Shown piece by piece: positions 16,245 through 24,205 of a stretch of DNA of 64,000 bases (position 1 is the first letter of the stretch; every line of letters begins with the position of its first letter). Location: contig NZ_QLYR01000005.1 of the NCBI RefSeq assembly GCF_003268275.1, positions 124,001 through 188,000 on the forward strand, written 5' to 3'. Made by a program: the position numbers and the translations under genes. The stretch is from Hydrogeniiclostridium mannosilyticum (GTDB taxonomy: Bacteria > Bacillota > Clostridia > Oscillospirales > Acutalibacteraceae). A model generated the notes under the pieces. That model made no database searches, was not told the origin of the DNA, and was given only the letters and a program-made list of their open reading frames with translations.

Positions 16245-17132
16245 TTACTCAATATTTTGGATTTGTTCCCGGATCTTTTCAAGCTCCGCCTTCATGTCCA
16301 CCACCATATGGGCAACAGCGGCATCTTGGGCCTTTGAACCGATAGTATTAGTTTCGCGGTTCATCTCCTGCACAATAAAGTCCAATTTTCTTCCTACAGC
16401 TTCATCAGCCTCAAGAAAGGAACAAAACTGCTCATAATGGCTGCGCAGGCGAACAGTTTCCTCTGCTACAGCCACCTTATCCGCAAAGATGGCTGCTTCA
16501 GTCAAAACCCGCTGCTGCTCAATTTGTGTGTCGGCCAACACTTCTTTCAAATGGATCAGTAATTTCTCGCGGTACTCGGCCACTGTCTGTGGAGAGCGGT
16601 CCTCTATTTGCGCAACGATCTGCATAATCGCCTGTGCACGCTGCAGCACATCCGCCTTCATGCGTTTTCCCTCTTCCCTGCGCATTTCAAGGAATGGGCG
16701 CAAAGCTTTTTCCAGCGCTACCGAGACAGCCGCCCAAACAATATCCTCATCCTCCGGTGACTTATGAATCATGAAAATATCAGGATAACGGGCAAGCGTA
16801 CTAACGGTGACATCGTCTTGCAGGCCGTAGCTGCCAGCAAGCTCCCGCAGAGCTTTTACATAGCCTGAAGCAAGGGAATGGTTCAACTCTATTTTTGTTT
16901 CGGGGTCCTCCAACGCATCGATGGAGAGGAAAACATCTACCTTTCCCCTGGAAATATATTCCTTTAAATAAGCCTTGACCTTGTCATCCAAAAAGCTGTA
17001 GCTCCTGGTGATGCGAGAGGAATACTCAAAATAGCGGTGGTTCACTGAACGGATTTCCGCGATAATATGATAGCCGTTGACAGCGTTCTCATATCTTCCA
17101 AAGCCAGTCATGCTTCGAACCAAGGGTATCAT
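16245..17132 (-). CDS. YicC/YloC family endoribonuclease
   Basis: This 295-aa protein belongs to the YicC family, members of which have been shown to be endoribonucleases involved in RNA decay. The N-terminal RSMTGFGRYE and the C-terminal QEMNRETNTIGSKA signature are both clear, with long central helices. The true start could be the internal ATG at 17111 (MTGFGRYE), the usual family start. Neither ATG has a strong ribosome binding site. It is the first gene of the minus-strand block. Confidence 0.92.
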   Translation of the reverse strand: MIPLVRSMTGFGRYENAVNGYHIIAEIRSVNHRYFEYSSRITRSYSFLDDKVKAYLKEYISRGKVDVFLSIDALEDPETKIELNHSLASGYVKALRELAGSYGLQDDVTVSTLARYPDIFMIHKSPEDEDIVWAAVSVALEKALRPFLEMRREEGKRMKADVLQRAQAIMQIVAQIEDRSPQTVAEYREKLLIHLKEVLADTQIEQQRVLTEAAIFADKVAVAEETVRLRSHYEQFCSFLEADEAVGRKLDFIVQEMNRETNTIGSKAQDAAVAHMVVDMKAELEKIREQIQNIE

Positions 17133-17150
17133 CTCATTTTCTGTTTAATA

Positions 17151-17209
17151 ATGGATTCCAAAATGAATCCATATCAAATATATTAACAGCTTTGCAGTGG
17201 CATTGTCAA
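17151..17209 (-). promoter_or_regulatory. Strong promoter of the yicC-remA-gmk block with a downstream inverted repeat
   Basis: On the minus strand TTGACA (17209-17204) is followed after 18 bases by TAATAT (17185-17180), or after 17 by TTAATA. Just downstream of the expected transcription start, ATGGATTC (17151-17158) and GAATCCAT (17165-17172) form a perfect 8-bp inverted repeat. It could be an operator or a 5' RNA hairpin. Confidence 0.75.
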
Positions 17210-17230
17210 CCAAAACCGGCATTTCCAAGC

Positions 17231-17270
17231 ATAAAAAGAAAAAGCAGGCGGCAGCTTACTGCTTCCTGCT
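17231..17270 (-). terminator. Intrinsic terminator after the carboxyltransferase operon
   Basis: On the minus strand AGCAGG pairs with CCTGCT and the inner GCAG with CTGC. This is followed by TTTTTCTTTTT. Confidence 0.8.
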
Positions 17271-17314
17271 CCATTCTTTTATGCGTTCATTTCAAAGCTT
17301 CAAGCACAGCTCCG

Positions 17315-18715
17315 TCAGACCGGATGAATCTGCTTTTCGGCGTCGCCATGTTTGCCGTCAATGCCATATTTTGCATCTCTGCGCTTTTTAAAGAAGTCAA
17401 GCGCCACCTTGGGGAATTGTGCATAGGAGAGAACGTCCTCCTCTTGCTCAATCCACTCGGCACATTCCTTTTTAAGGGATTCCAGCTCAGGCTCCAGTAA
17501 ATCGGCAGGACGGCAGGTAATAATCTCCTCGCCGCCATTGATTTTTTTGGCAAACTCCGGATCGATCGGCACAGGCGTCGTACCATATTTACCGGAAACC
17601 AGCCCCTTAAATTCATTTGTGCACATCTTGTAGCGTTCGCCATTGATAACGTTAAACACAGCCTGGGTGCCCACAATCTGAGACGTTGGCGTAACCAATG
17701 GTGGGTACCCGGAGTCCTGACGAACCCGCGGAACCTCCTGTAGAACCTCTTCGAGTTTATCAGCCTTACCAGCTTGCTTCAGCTGCGAAAGCAGATTGCT
17801 GAGCATGCCGCCCGGTACCTGGTAGACCAACGCTTTAGTGTTGGTTGCCAGCATGCTTTGGTCAAGCAGCCCGCTGTCAATATATTTCTTGCGCAGCGTC
17901 ATAAAGTATTCTCTGATTTCATTGAGCAGAACCAAATCAAGGCCTGTGTCATACTCTGTTCCCTTCAGAGCTGCGACAATAGACTCCGTCGGGGCATGGG
18001 AAGTTCCCAGCGCGAGCGGCGACATAGCGGTGTCAACGACATCGACACCAGCCTCGATGCCCTTGAGCAGGCACATGGAGGCTAAGCCGGAGGTATAGTG
18101 GGTATGGAGCTGAATCGGAATAGACACAGCTTCCTTTAAAGCCTTTACAAGGTTATATGTCTCATAAGGGGTAAGCAGAGCCGCCATATCCTTGATGCAG
18201 ATGGAATCTGCACCCGTCTCTTCGATTCTCTTTGCGTAATCCACATAGTACTCGTTGGTAAAGACCGGACCGGTGGTATAAGAAATGGCAACCTGTACAT
18301 GGGCCTTTTCCTTCTTTGCGGCCTTGATTGCTGTATTCAGGTTTTTAATATCGTTCAGCGCATCAAAAATACGGATAATATCAATGCCGTTGGCAACAGA
18401 ACGCTGAACGAAATATTCGACAACATCGTCTGCATAATGGCGGTACCCCAGCATGTTTTGGCCGCGGAACAGCATTTGCAGCTTAGTGTTGGGGCACTTT
18501 TCACGAATAACCCGCAGGCGGTCCCACGGATCCTCGTTCAGAAACCGAAGGCAGGCATCAAAGGTAGCCCCGCCCCAGCATTCCAATGAGTGAAACCCGA
18601 CCTTGTCCATTTTATCCAAAATAGGAAGCATGTCATCAATCGGCATGCGTGTGGCAATCAACGACTGATGGGCATCGCGCAGAACGGTTTCCGTAATCCC
18701 AATTTTTTTAGCCAA
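17315..18715 (-). CDS. Oxaloacetate/pyruvate carboxyltransferase subunit (OadA/PycB/5S type) without a biotin domain
   Basis: This 466-aa protein has the HMGL-like TIM-barrel fold that moves a carboxyl group between oxaloacetate/pyruvate and carboxybiotin. Motifs are TETVLRDAHQSLIATRM (metal-ligand Asp), GGATFDACLRFLNEDPW, MLFRGQNMLGYRHY, SICIKDMAALL (active-site Lys), and LHTHYTSGLA (metal-ligand His pair). A conserved carboxylase accessory domain occupies about 300-440. It stops before a biotinyl domain; that domain is encoded separately just upstream. The protein is probably cytoplasmic. It could be OadA of a sodium-pump decarboxylase or the 5S subunit of a transcarboxylase. The absence of a beta (membrane) subunit gene here favours the latter, unless that subunit is encoded elsewhere. 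Confidence 0.9.
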   Translation of the reverse strand: MAKKIGITETVLRDAHQSLIATRMPIDDMLPILDKMDKVGFHSLECWGGATFDACLRFLNEDPWDRLRVIREKCPNTKLQMLFRGQNMLGYRHYADDVVEYFVQRSVANGIDIIRIFDALNDIKNLNTAIKAAKKEKAHVQVAISYTTGPVFTNEYYVDYAKRIEETGADSICIKDMAALLTPYETYNLVKALKEAVSIPIQLHTHYTSGLASMCLLKGIEAGVDVVDTAMSPLALGTSHAPTESIVAALKGTEYDTGLDLVLLNEIREYFMTLRKKYIDSGLLDQSMLATNTKALVYQVPGGMLSNLLSQLKQAGKADKLEEVLQEVPRVRQDSGYPPLVTPTSQIVGTQAVFNVINGERYKMCTNEFKGLVSGKYGTTPVPIDPEFAKKINGGEEIITCRPADLLEPELESLKKECAEWIEQEEDVLSYAQFPKVALDFFKKRRDAKYGIDGKHGDAEKQIHPV

Positions 18716-18762
18716 TTTTCCTCTCTCCTTCTATCAATTTCATCGATGTTAATCCGCTATGC

Positions 18763-19155
18763 TTACTGGAGAGATACCAAGCCTGTACCGGAATCAACGC
18801 TGTCTCCTTTATTGACATGCACCGCGGCAACCGTAGCATCATGCGGCGCCATAATTTCGTTTTCCATCTTCATGGCTTCCAGTACAACGAGCACATCGCC
18901 CTTTTTGACGGCCTGGCCGGCGCTGACGTTGACAGAAACAATGGTACCGGGCATCGGGCAGGAAACAACCTCCGCACCGGCGGCAGGAGCTGCTGCAGCC
19001 TTCTTCTCAGGAGCCGGCGCGGGCGCGGCGGGAGCAGCCGCAGCCGGAGCAGCAGGGGCCGCCGCTACAGCGGGAGCGGCAGGAGCGCTTGCACCTGTTT
19101 CTTCTACTTGAACATCATAGGTTGTGCCATTTACAGTAATTTTAAGATTTTTCAT
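18763..19155 (-). CDS. Biotin carboxyl carrier protein
   Basis: This 130-aa carrier has an N-terminal beta segment (1-20). An Ala/Pro-rich flexible linker follows (about 22-60). The biotinyl domain (63-130) contains the EAMKM motif, with Lys96 as the biotinylation site. The linker allows the biotin arm to swing between the two carboxyltransferase subunits encoded on either side. It is comparable to the 1.3S subunit of Propionibacterium transcarboxylase or the gamma-type carrier of acyl-CoA decarboxylases. Confidence 0.93.
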   Translation of the reverse strand: MKNLKITVNGTTYDVQVEETGASAPAAPAVAAAPAAPAAAAPAAPAPAPEKKAAAAPAAGAEVVSCPMPGTIVSVNVSAGQAVKKGDVLVVLEAMKMENEIMAPHDATVAAVHVNKGDSVDSGTGLVSLQ

Positions 19156-19200
19156 AAGAAAATCCCCCTAATTTATTTTCAGCAAAATCACAGACTGAAT

Positions 19201-20544
19201 TTATAATTGGATGTTTCCATGCTTCTTGGGCAGAGTCGTAACCCGCTTGCTGGAAAGCATTGCCAGGTTGGCAATCAGGCGGCTTCTAGTCTCCTCCGGC
19301 TGAATGACATCCTCAATGGCACCCTGAGCAGCGGCTTTAAGCGCGTTAGCCTCTTGTGCGGTGTAATCGGCAATAAGTTTTTTACGGGCCTCCACCGGGT
19401 TTTCGGCGCCCTTCAGGGCTTCGCTCTCCAGGAATAAAGCGGCGGCAGCCGGGGCCATTGCAGAAACAACAGCATCCGACCAAGCCATGGTGTAATCGGC
19501 ATTCGCTCCACGCCCGGCCAATGCGATGTATACCGGACCATAAGCGCTGCCCGTAATAACTGTAATTTTAGCAGTGGTCGCCTCCGCATAAGAGGTACTG
19601 AGCTTCACCGCCTCACGCAAAGAAGCAAATTCAGAGGCGTTAACAAAGCTAACCACCGGAATGGAGAACGCATCGCAGAAGCGGACAAACCTCGCGCCCT
19701 TGGAGCAGGACGCGCTGTCAAGAACACCGTTAAAGCCCACCAAGCCCACTGTCGCACCGGACACCTGAGCAAGCGCTACCATGGCGGCTGTACCGTACGA
19801 CGGGTAAAGCTCCCAGTAACCGCCCTCATCCGCTACCGCTCCAAAGACAGCTGCCATGTCGTCTGCAGCGCCCATTGCGGCGGGTACTACCGGAGCGGAT
19901 AGATCTGCCACAGGAACGCCGCTCAGATTATTGGACGGCAATAAAGAGATCAGATCCCGTGCCATTGCCAAAGCTTCCGATTCATTTTCTACCGCCAGGC
20001 TGCAAATGCCTGCCTTGGAAGCACATTCCACCGAAGCCTCGCTGCCATCGGTATGAATCGTCAGCTCCGCCTTTTTATCCATAATGAGAAAATCGGCAGC
20101 AGAGGCCACCATCGCCAGCGTGCCGACGCAGGGGCCCAGTATTACCGAAATCTGCGGAACAACACCGGATAAGTTGTTGCTGTCTCTTAAAATATCTCCG
20201 TATGCCGCCAGGATATCGGCTCCTTCCGCCAGCTTTCCGCCGGCAGAATCATAGATGCCGATCACCGGCGCACCCGTCTTTACCGCAAGAGCGTAAATCT
20301 TTTTGATCTTATTCGCCTGCGCCTTACTCATGGCGCCGCCACAAACATCGCTGTTTTGTGAAAATGCGTAAACGGGGCAATCATCAATCATGCCGTATCC
20401 CGTGACAACTTCGGCAAAACCGTCACCCGACCGTGCAAGACCGTCAATTTCATTAAAAGTTCCCTCGTCCAGCAAATCCACGATTCGACGATAGCCTTTT
20501 GTTGCCTGTATTTCGCTACGGGATTCCGCGCTGACGTTACCCAT
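19201..20544 (-). CDS. Acyl-CoA carboxyltransferase subunit (MmdA/12S type), short form
   Basis: This 447-aa crotonase-fold carboxyltransferase acts on an acyl-CoA such as methylmalonyl-CoA or malonyl-CoA. Visible features are the N-terminal FNEIDGLARSGDGFAEVVTG, SQNSDVCGGAMSKAQANKI, the oxyanion-hole region YDSAGGKLAEGADILAAYG and the C-terminal TVGLVGFNGVLDSASCSKGA. At 447 aa it is shorter than the usual 510-520. The C-terminal KKHGNIQL resembles the typical RKHGNIPL ending, so the length difference is internal, not a truncation. GGAGG lies upstream of the ATG. First gene of a three-gene operon. Confidence 0.88.
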   Translation of the reverse strand: MGNVSAESRSEIQATKGYRRIVDLLDEGTFNEIDGLARSGDGFAEVVTGYGMIDDCPVYAFSQNSDVCGGAMSKAQANKIKKIYALAVKTGAPVIGIYDSAGGKLAEGADILAAYGDILRDSNNLSGVVPQISVILGPCVGTLAMVASAADFLIMDKKAELTIHTDGSEASVECASKAGICSLAVENESEALAMARDLISLLPSNNLSGVPVADLSAPVVPAAMGAADDMAAVFGAVADEGGYWELYPSYGTAAMVALAQVSGATVGLVGFNGVLDSASCSKGARFVRFCDAFSIPVVSFVNASEFASLREAVKLSTSYAEATTAKITVITGSAYGPVYIALAGRGANADYTMAWSDAVVSAMAPAAAALFLESEALKGAENPVEARKKLIADYTAQEANALKAAAQGAIEDVIQPEETRSRLIANLAMLSSKRVTTLPKKHGNIQL

Positions 20545-20564
20545 GTGAATACCTCCTTATATGT

Positions 20565-20632
20565 TTGAATCCATTCAATTAAAAATCACCGAAATCAGAG
20601 TTTATTATAATATATTCTAAATGCAAAGACAA
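20565..20632 (-). promoter_or_regulatory. Promoter and palindrome upstream of the carboxyltransferase operon
   Basis: TTGTCT (20632-20627) and TATAAT (20609-20604) on the minus strand are 17 bases apart. Between the promoter and the start codon, TTGAAT at 20565-20570 and ATTCAA at 20573-20578 form a 14-base palindrome with a two-base centre. This is a possible operator. It shares the core ATGGATTC with the inverted repeat before yicC. Confidence 0.6.
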
Positions 20633-20652
20633 GCATTATTCAAAAAAAGGCA

Positions 20653-21039
20653 TCAATCTTTACATATTTTTACGATTCTGGAAGCCTCTATGACCATTTG
20701 CCCATCTTTTTCTTGAAAACCGCGCTGTCTCAGAAGCTCTTTGATCTCAGGAACCCGGCTGGCTGCATATGCGGCGCCGTGGTTGACCCCGTAGGAAACC
20801 GCCGCACGCATGAGGGCATCGACGGCCCAGTTATGTTCCGCTGTAACCGTTGAAGCATCGCCGGCAAAGAACTGCATGGATAGGATGCTGACAATACCTT
20901 CAGAACAGGAGACGGTTTCAAAACCAATGTCCTCCGTTCCGTCTCGAAGCCAGAGAACCTCATCTTCTTCTGCGATCAGTGGATGCTTTTTTTGAAAAGC
21001 TGCTCTTTCTTCCCCTTTGAGCGGCAGTATTGTGACCAT
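20653..21039 (-). CDS. Small unknown protein, possibly a degenerate GNAT fold
   Basis: This 128-aa protein has no close family I can name. The phrases AVDALMRAAVSYGVNHGAAYA and VPEIKELLRQRGFQEKDGQM resemble the second half of the GNAT acetyltransferase fold, but the acetyl-CoA pyrophosphate loop (Q/RxxGxG/A) is missing. Acetyltransferase activity is therefore doubtful. The start overlaps the 3' end of rluB by 80 bases; GGAGG precedes it by 11 bases. It is the last gene of the scp/sporulation operon. Confidence 0.7.
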   Translation of the reverse strand: MVTILPLKGEERAAFQKKHPLIAEEDEVLWLRDGTEDIGFETVSCSEGIVSILSMQFFAGDASTVTAEHNWAVDALMRAAVSYGVNHGAAYAASRVPEIKELLRQRGFQEKDGQMVIEASRIVKICKD

Positions 21040-21805
21040 GCCTTCCGTCCTCCCTTTCTACGGTTTTTATTGAACGCTTGTCCTTTTGCGCCTCTGCCTT
21101 CAGCGCCCTTACTTCCTCGGCAGTCAAGCTCCGCCACTGGCCCGGCTGCAGCATTCCCAGACGGACAGACCCGACAGCCGTCCGTTTCAGCCTTGCGACC
21201 TCAAGGCCGACCAGCTCGCAGACCCTGCGGATTTCCCGGTTGCGCCCCTCATAAAGCGTGTACTCCAGCACGGCACGGCCCTGTTCCTGGCTCAACACCC
21301 GGACCTTAGCCGGCGCGGTCATTCTGCCGTCCAGTAGAACGCCGACCGTCATCTGTGTCAGCTGATCCTCCGTAATTCCCGGCCGGACCGTAACACGGTA
21401 AACCTTCGGCACATGATGGGCTGGATGCATCAAAGCATTGGCAAAGGCGCCGTCATTTGTCATCAGCAGCAATCCCTCTGAATCACGGTCAAGCCTGCCA
21501 ACAGGATAGACTCTTTCCGGGATGTCCTGTACCAGCTCCGCAACACAGCGGCGGTTCATTTCATCACTCATTGTCGTGACGATGCCGCGTGGCTTGTGCA
21601 GCATAAGGTAAACGTGATCGGTTGTGTATTTTACCAATTCCCCATGTACGGTGACCCTGTCTTTTTTAGGGTTCACCTTTTGCCCAAGCTCCGCCGGGTG
21701 GCCGTTGACAGAAACCACGCCCTCCGTGATCAGCTCTTCCGCTTTCCGGCGGGAGGCTACTCCGCATTCCGCCAGCATTTTTTGTAACCGCATTTCTTTT
21801 TCCAT
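20960..21805 (-). CDS. rluB: Ribosomal large-subunit pseudouridine synthase (RluB/RsuA family)
   Basis: This protein isomerises a uridine in 23S rRNA helix 89, by family assignment. An N-terminal S4 domain (RLQKMLAECGVASRRKAEEL) is followed by the synthase domain with catalytic Asp in VGRLDRDSEGLLLMTND. The frame is open to 21922. The ATG at 21805 (281 aa) is preferred because the S4 domain begins right after it and AAGGAT is correctly spaced. The C-terminus is a basic tail rich in Lys and Arg, typical of rRNA-binding forms. Confidence 0.93.
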   Translation of the reverse strand: MEKEMRLQKMLAECGVASRRKAEELITEGVVSVNGHPAELGQKVNPKKDRVTVHGELVKYTTDHVYLMLHKPRGIVTTMSDEMNRRCVAELVQDIPERVYPVGRLDRDSEGLLLMTNDGAFANALMHPAHHVPKVYRVTVRPGITEDQLTQMTVGVLLDGRMTAPAKVRVLSQEQGRAVLEYTLYEGRNREIRRVCELVGLEVARLKRTAVGSVRLGMLQPGQWRSLTAEEVRALKAEAQKDKRSIKTVEREDGRHGHNTAAQRGRKSSFSKKASTDRRRR

Positions 21806-21869
21806 TTTATTCATCCTTTTTATCTCAGCGGATGGCTCACGCCTCCGCTGCACTTCATCTATGCTTATT

Positions 21870-23009
21870 TTATAACAAGCTTTTAAAATAGTCCACGATT
21901 TTCTCCCACAAACTTTTTTCATGGAGTACGGGGGTCAAGCTGGATGCGGCGATCAGGTCGGTTGTTGCAACTACTTCTCCTTTTAAACGGTATGTAATCT
22001 GTCCGACACGGGCACCGTCCTTGACCGGAGCGTAGAAAAAGCGCGGCAATTCAACCGTACGGGTAAGCGCGGCGGCATCCTCCCTGGTCAAGCTCAGTGT
22101 ATTCCCCTGGGCGCCTTTTACCGTTAGCGTTTGCTCCACCGCGCCAACAGCCGGTATTGCAAAGGTACAGCCGGAGTCATCCAGCGCAACGCTTTCCAAA
22201 ATACTGAAGCCATAGTTAAACATCGTCTGATGGTCATTCCAGTCATCCGGGGCGTTCAGGGTGACCGCTACCAGGCGTATCCCGTCCCGCTCGGCGGCAG
22301 AAACCAGGCAGCGCCCCGATTTTTTTGTAAAGCCTGTCTTCACGCCGATGCAGCCCTCATACATGGATAAAAGCCGGTTATGATTGCTGAAACGTCTGCT
22401 TTGCTCGGGCGATATGTAAGGGATTGTATACTTCTTTTCCTTTACAATCTCCGCAAAATCAGGATTTGCCAGCGCTATAGTAGCCAGCAGCGCCATATCG
22501 TAAGCTGTTGAATAATGCGCCTCGTCATCCAGGCCGGAAGGGGTTACAAAATGGGTATCATTCATGCCGATATCCTTTGCCCGCCGGTTCATTTTCTCAG
22601 CAAAATCTTCTTTGGAGCCACTGATGGCAATTGCAACGGAATTTGCCGCGTCATTGCCGGAAACAACCAGCATCCCGGCAGCCAGCGATGTGAGAGACAG
22701 CTGGTCCCCCGCCTGCAGCCCCATAGAAGACCCTTCCACGCGGACCATCTCATCAGTAATTGTTACACAGCGGTCATCCAGCGCCGCTGTTTCCAACGCT
22801 ATCAAAGCTGTCATAATCTTTGTCGTACTGGCCATTGGAAGGCGTTCCTTCTCATTTTTGGCGTACAGAACCGCTCCTGTGTCCGCGTTGATTAAAATAG
22901 CTGATTTCGCCGACACGGAAGGCAACTTCTCTTCGGCATGCGCAACAGCTGGAAAAGAAGCGAATAGAGCTGTAAACAGAAGAATTAGCGCTGTAAATTT
23001 TTGAACCAT
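21870..23009 (-). CDS. D-alanyl-D-alanine carboxypeptidase (DacB/DacF type)
   Basis: This penicillin-binding protein trims pentapeptides in peptidoglycan; relatives in sporulation operons act on spore cortex. A signal peptide (residues 1-25, cleaved after HA before EEKLPS) targets it for export. Active-site motifs are S61-T-T-K64 (SxxK), S117-G-N and K224-T-G. The C-terminal domain ends in an amphipathic helix (LWEKIVDYFKSLL) suited to membrane anchoring. The frame is open to a GTG at 23030. That GTG lies inside a strong hairpin, and the ATG at 23009 gives a clean signal peptide. Confidence 0.92.
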   Translation of the reverse strand: MVQKFTALILLFTALFASFPAVAHAEEKLPSVSAKSAILINADTGAVLYAKNEKERLPMASTTKIMTALIALETAALDDRCVTITDEMVRVEGSSMGLQAGDQLSLTSLAAGMLVVSGNDAANSVAIAISGSKEDFAEKMNRRAKDIGMNDTHFVTPSGLDDEAHYSTAYDMALLATIALANPDFAEIVKEKKYTIPYISPEQSRRFSNHNRLLSMYEGCIGVKTGFTKKSGRCLVSAAERDGIRLVAVTLNAPDDWNDHQTMFNYGFSILESVALDDSGCTFAIPAVGAVEQTLTVKGAQGNTLSLTREDAAALTRTVELPRFFYAPVKDGARVGQITYRLKGEVVATTDLIAASSLTPVLHEKSLWEKIVDYFKSLL

Positions 23010-23017
23010 TCTACTTA

Positions 23018-23061
23018 ACAAAACAACCACCTGCCCGCTCTAAGCTTATGCAGGTGGTTGT
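23018..23061 (-). terminator. Terminator-like hairpin at the head of the D,D-carboxypeptidase gene
   Basis: ACAACCACCTGC (23023-23034) and GCAGGTGGTTGT (23050-23061) form a perfect 12-bp stem with a 15-base loop, followed on the minus strand by TTTTGTT. It separates gerW from the carboxypeptidase gene and its 3' arm holds the only candidate upstream start codons. Confidence 0.75.
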
Positions 23062-23089
23062 ATAAATAGTCTGGTTTAAAGGAATAAAC

Positions 23090-23521
23090 TTATAGCTGAG
23101 GGTCCTTCAGCGTAACGGATTCAGCCTCTGCCGGTTCATCCTTGTTGTCCTTTTTTTTACTGAATAATCCGCTTATGGTATCGACCACTTCCGGAACCAT
23201 TCCGACAATCCGGTCCGCGGAGCTGTTATAAGGGTCTATCTGCAACAGCTTGACATTGCCGTTGCAAATTGTAATAAAAGCTACGGGGTTAATGGAGACT
23301 CCCGCACCGGCGCCGCCGCCGAAAAAGGTTTTCTCCGCTTGTGTCTTGGTAGGAAAATCAGATCCCCCCGAAGCAAAACCATAGCTGATTTTAGAGACCG
23401 GAATGATAACAGTCCCATCGGGCGAGGTGATCGGATCCCCGATAATGGTGTTAATATCCACCATTTGCTTTATCTTCTCAAGAGTCGTACCCATTAAGCC
23501 TTCAATTGGATGGTCGCTCAT
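23090..23521 (-). CDS. gerW: GerW/YtfJ family sporulation protein
   Basis: This 143-aa protein belongs to the GerW family, which in Bacillus is produced in the forespore and needed for normal germination. Conserved phrases are HPIEGLMGTTLEKIKQMVD, IGDPITSPDGTVIIPVSK and GFASGGSDF, then a Gly-rich GGGAGAGVSINPVAFI. The start was set at the ATG at 23521 (MSDHPIEGL), with AAGGGG nine bases upstream, and not at the upstream in-frame ATG at 23551. The tail is highly charged. Confidence 0.93.
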   Translation of the reverse strand: MSDHPIEGLMGTTLEKIKQMVDINTIIGDPITSPDGTVIIPVSKISYGFASGGSDFPTKTQAEKTFFGGGAGAGVSINPVAFITICNGNVKLLQIDPYNSSADRIVGMVPEVVDTISGLFSKKKDNKDEPAEAESVTLKDPQL

Positions 23522-23585
23522 CAAATAACACCCCTTACTTTTTACTTTCATTATTAAAAAACAGCCGTGGAATCTCCAGGCGTTT

Positions 23586-24188
23586 TTATGTCTTTAAAAT
23601 TTTGACACCCTGTATCAATGTGGACAGGCCAATCCACATAAGAAAAACAAGCCGGATACGCGCCCTGCTCTGCAAGCAAATCTCCGTCTTCTTCTCGTTA
23701 AAATCCGGAAAAATATGCGCCTCATATCTTTTACACCTGGCTGCCTGCACTAAAATGCTCACAGCAGGATAGGCGGCTGCGCACACCCTTCCATAGGTAA
23801 CCGCCGTCTCGGCGGCATCTTCGCCGGCCACCCGAACAGAAAGGAAAAAGCGTCCGATAATCAAATGAGAAAAAAGCCTTTTGGCACTGCTTGCCGCCAG
23901 CCTTGAGAGCCCGCCCAACAGGCTCAGCAGCCCGGACAGCCCCCTTCCCTTTAGTAATTCCTTGAGCTTTCCGGATTTATCCTCCGGTTCCTTCTCTTTT
24001 TTTTCAGGCGGCGTTGTCTTTTGCCGCTTCTTTTTTTGTTCTTGAGGGGGAAAAACACGATAATTGATAAAAAGATACCGTATTGTCAATAGAAGCTGGT
24101 CAGTAAACACGATCTCCACATGAACAAAAGATATCAGCAACAAGGTTATGACTGCCAGAATCATGCCTAAAACAATAATAACAGTCAT
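23586..24188 (-). CDS. DUF2953 membrane-associated protein
   Basis: This 200-aa protein has an N-terminal membrane helix (about residues 3-23). A very basic/acidic linker follows (KKKRQKTTPPEKKEKEPEDK, about 53-72). The C-terminal hydrophobic part (FLMWIGLSTLIQGVKIL) carries the DUF2953 signature. The function is unknown. The family is almost always encoded between scpB and gerW in spore formers, as here. Confidence 0.85.
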   Translation of the reverse strand: MTVIIVLGMILAVITLLLISFVHVEIVFTDQLLLTIRYLFINYRVFPPQEQKKKRQKTTPPEKKEKEPEDKSGKLKELLKGRGLSGLLSLLGGLSRLAASSAKRLFSHLIIGRFFLSVRVAGEDAAETAVTYGRVCAAAYPAVSILVQAARCKRYEAHIFPDFNEKKTEICLQSRARIRLVFLMWIGLSTLIQGVKILKT

Positions 24189-24205
24189 AAAACCCCTCCT
24201 GCCTT

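Noticed and set aside
18817-19206. Repeat-like Arg/Gly/Ser-rich frame opposite the biotin carrier gene
   Set aside because: The low complexity is the reverse reading of the Ala/Pro linker codons of the carrier, not a repeat protein.
20960-21039. Frameshift joining rluB and the following small gene
   Set aside because: The 80-base overlap could suggest one broken gene. However, rluB is complete with its usual basic tail and the small gene has its own GGAGG and start.
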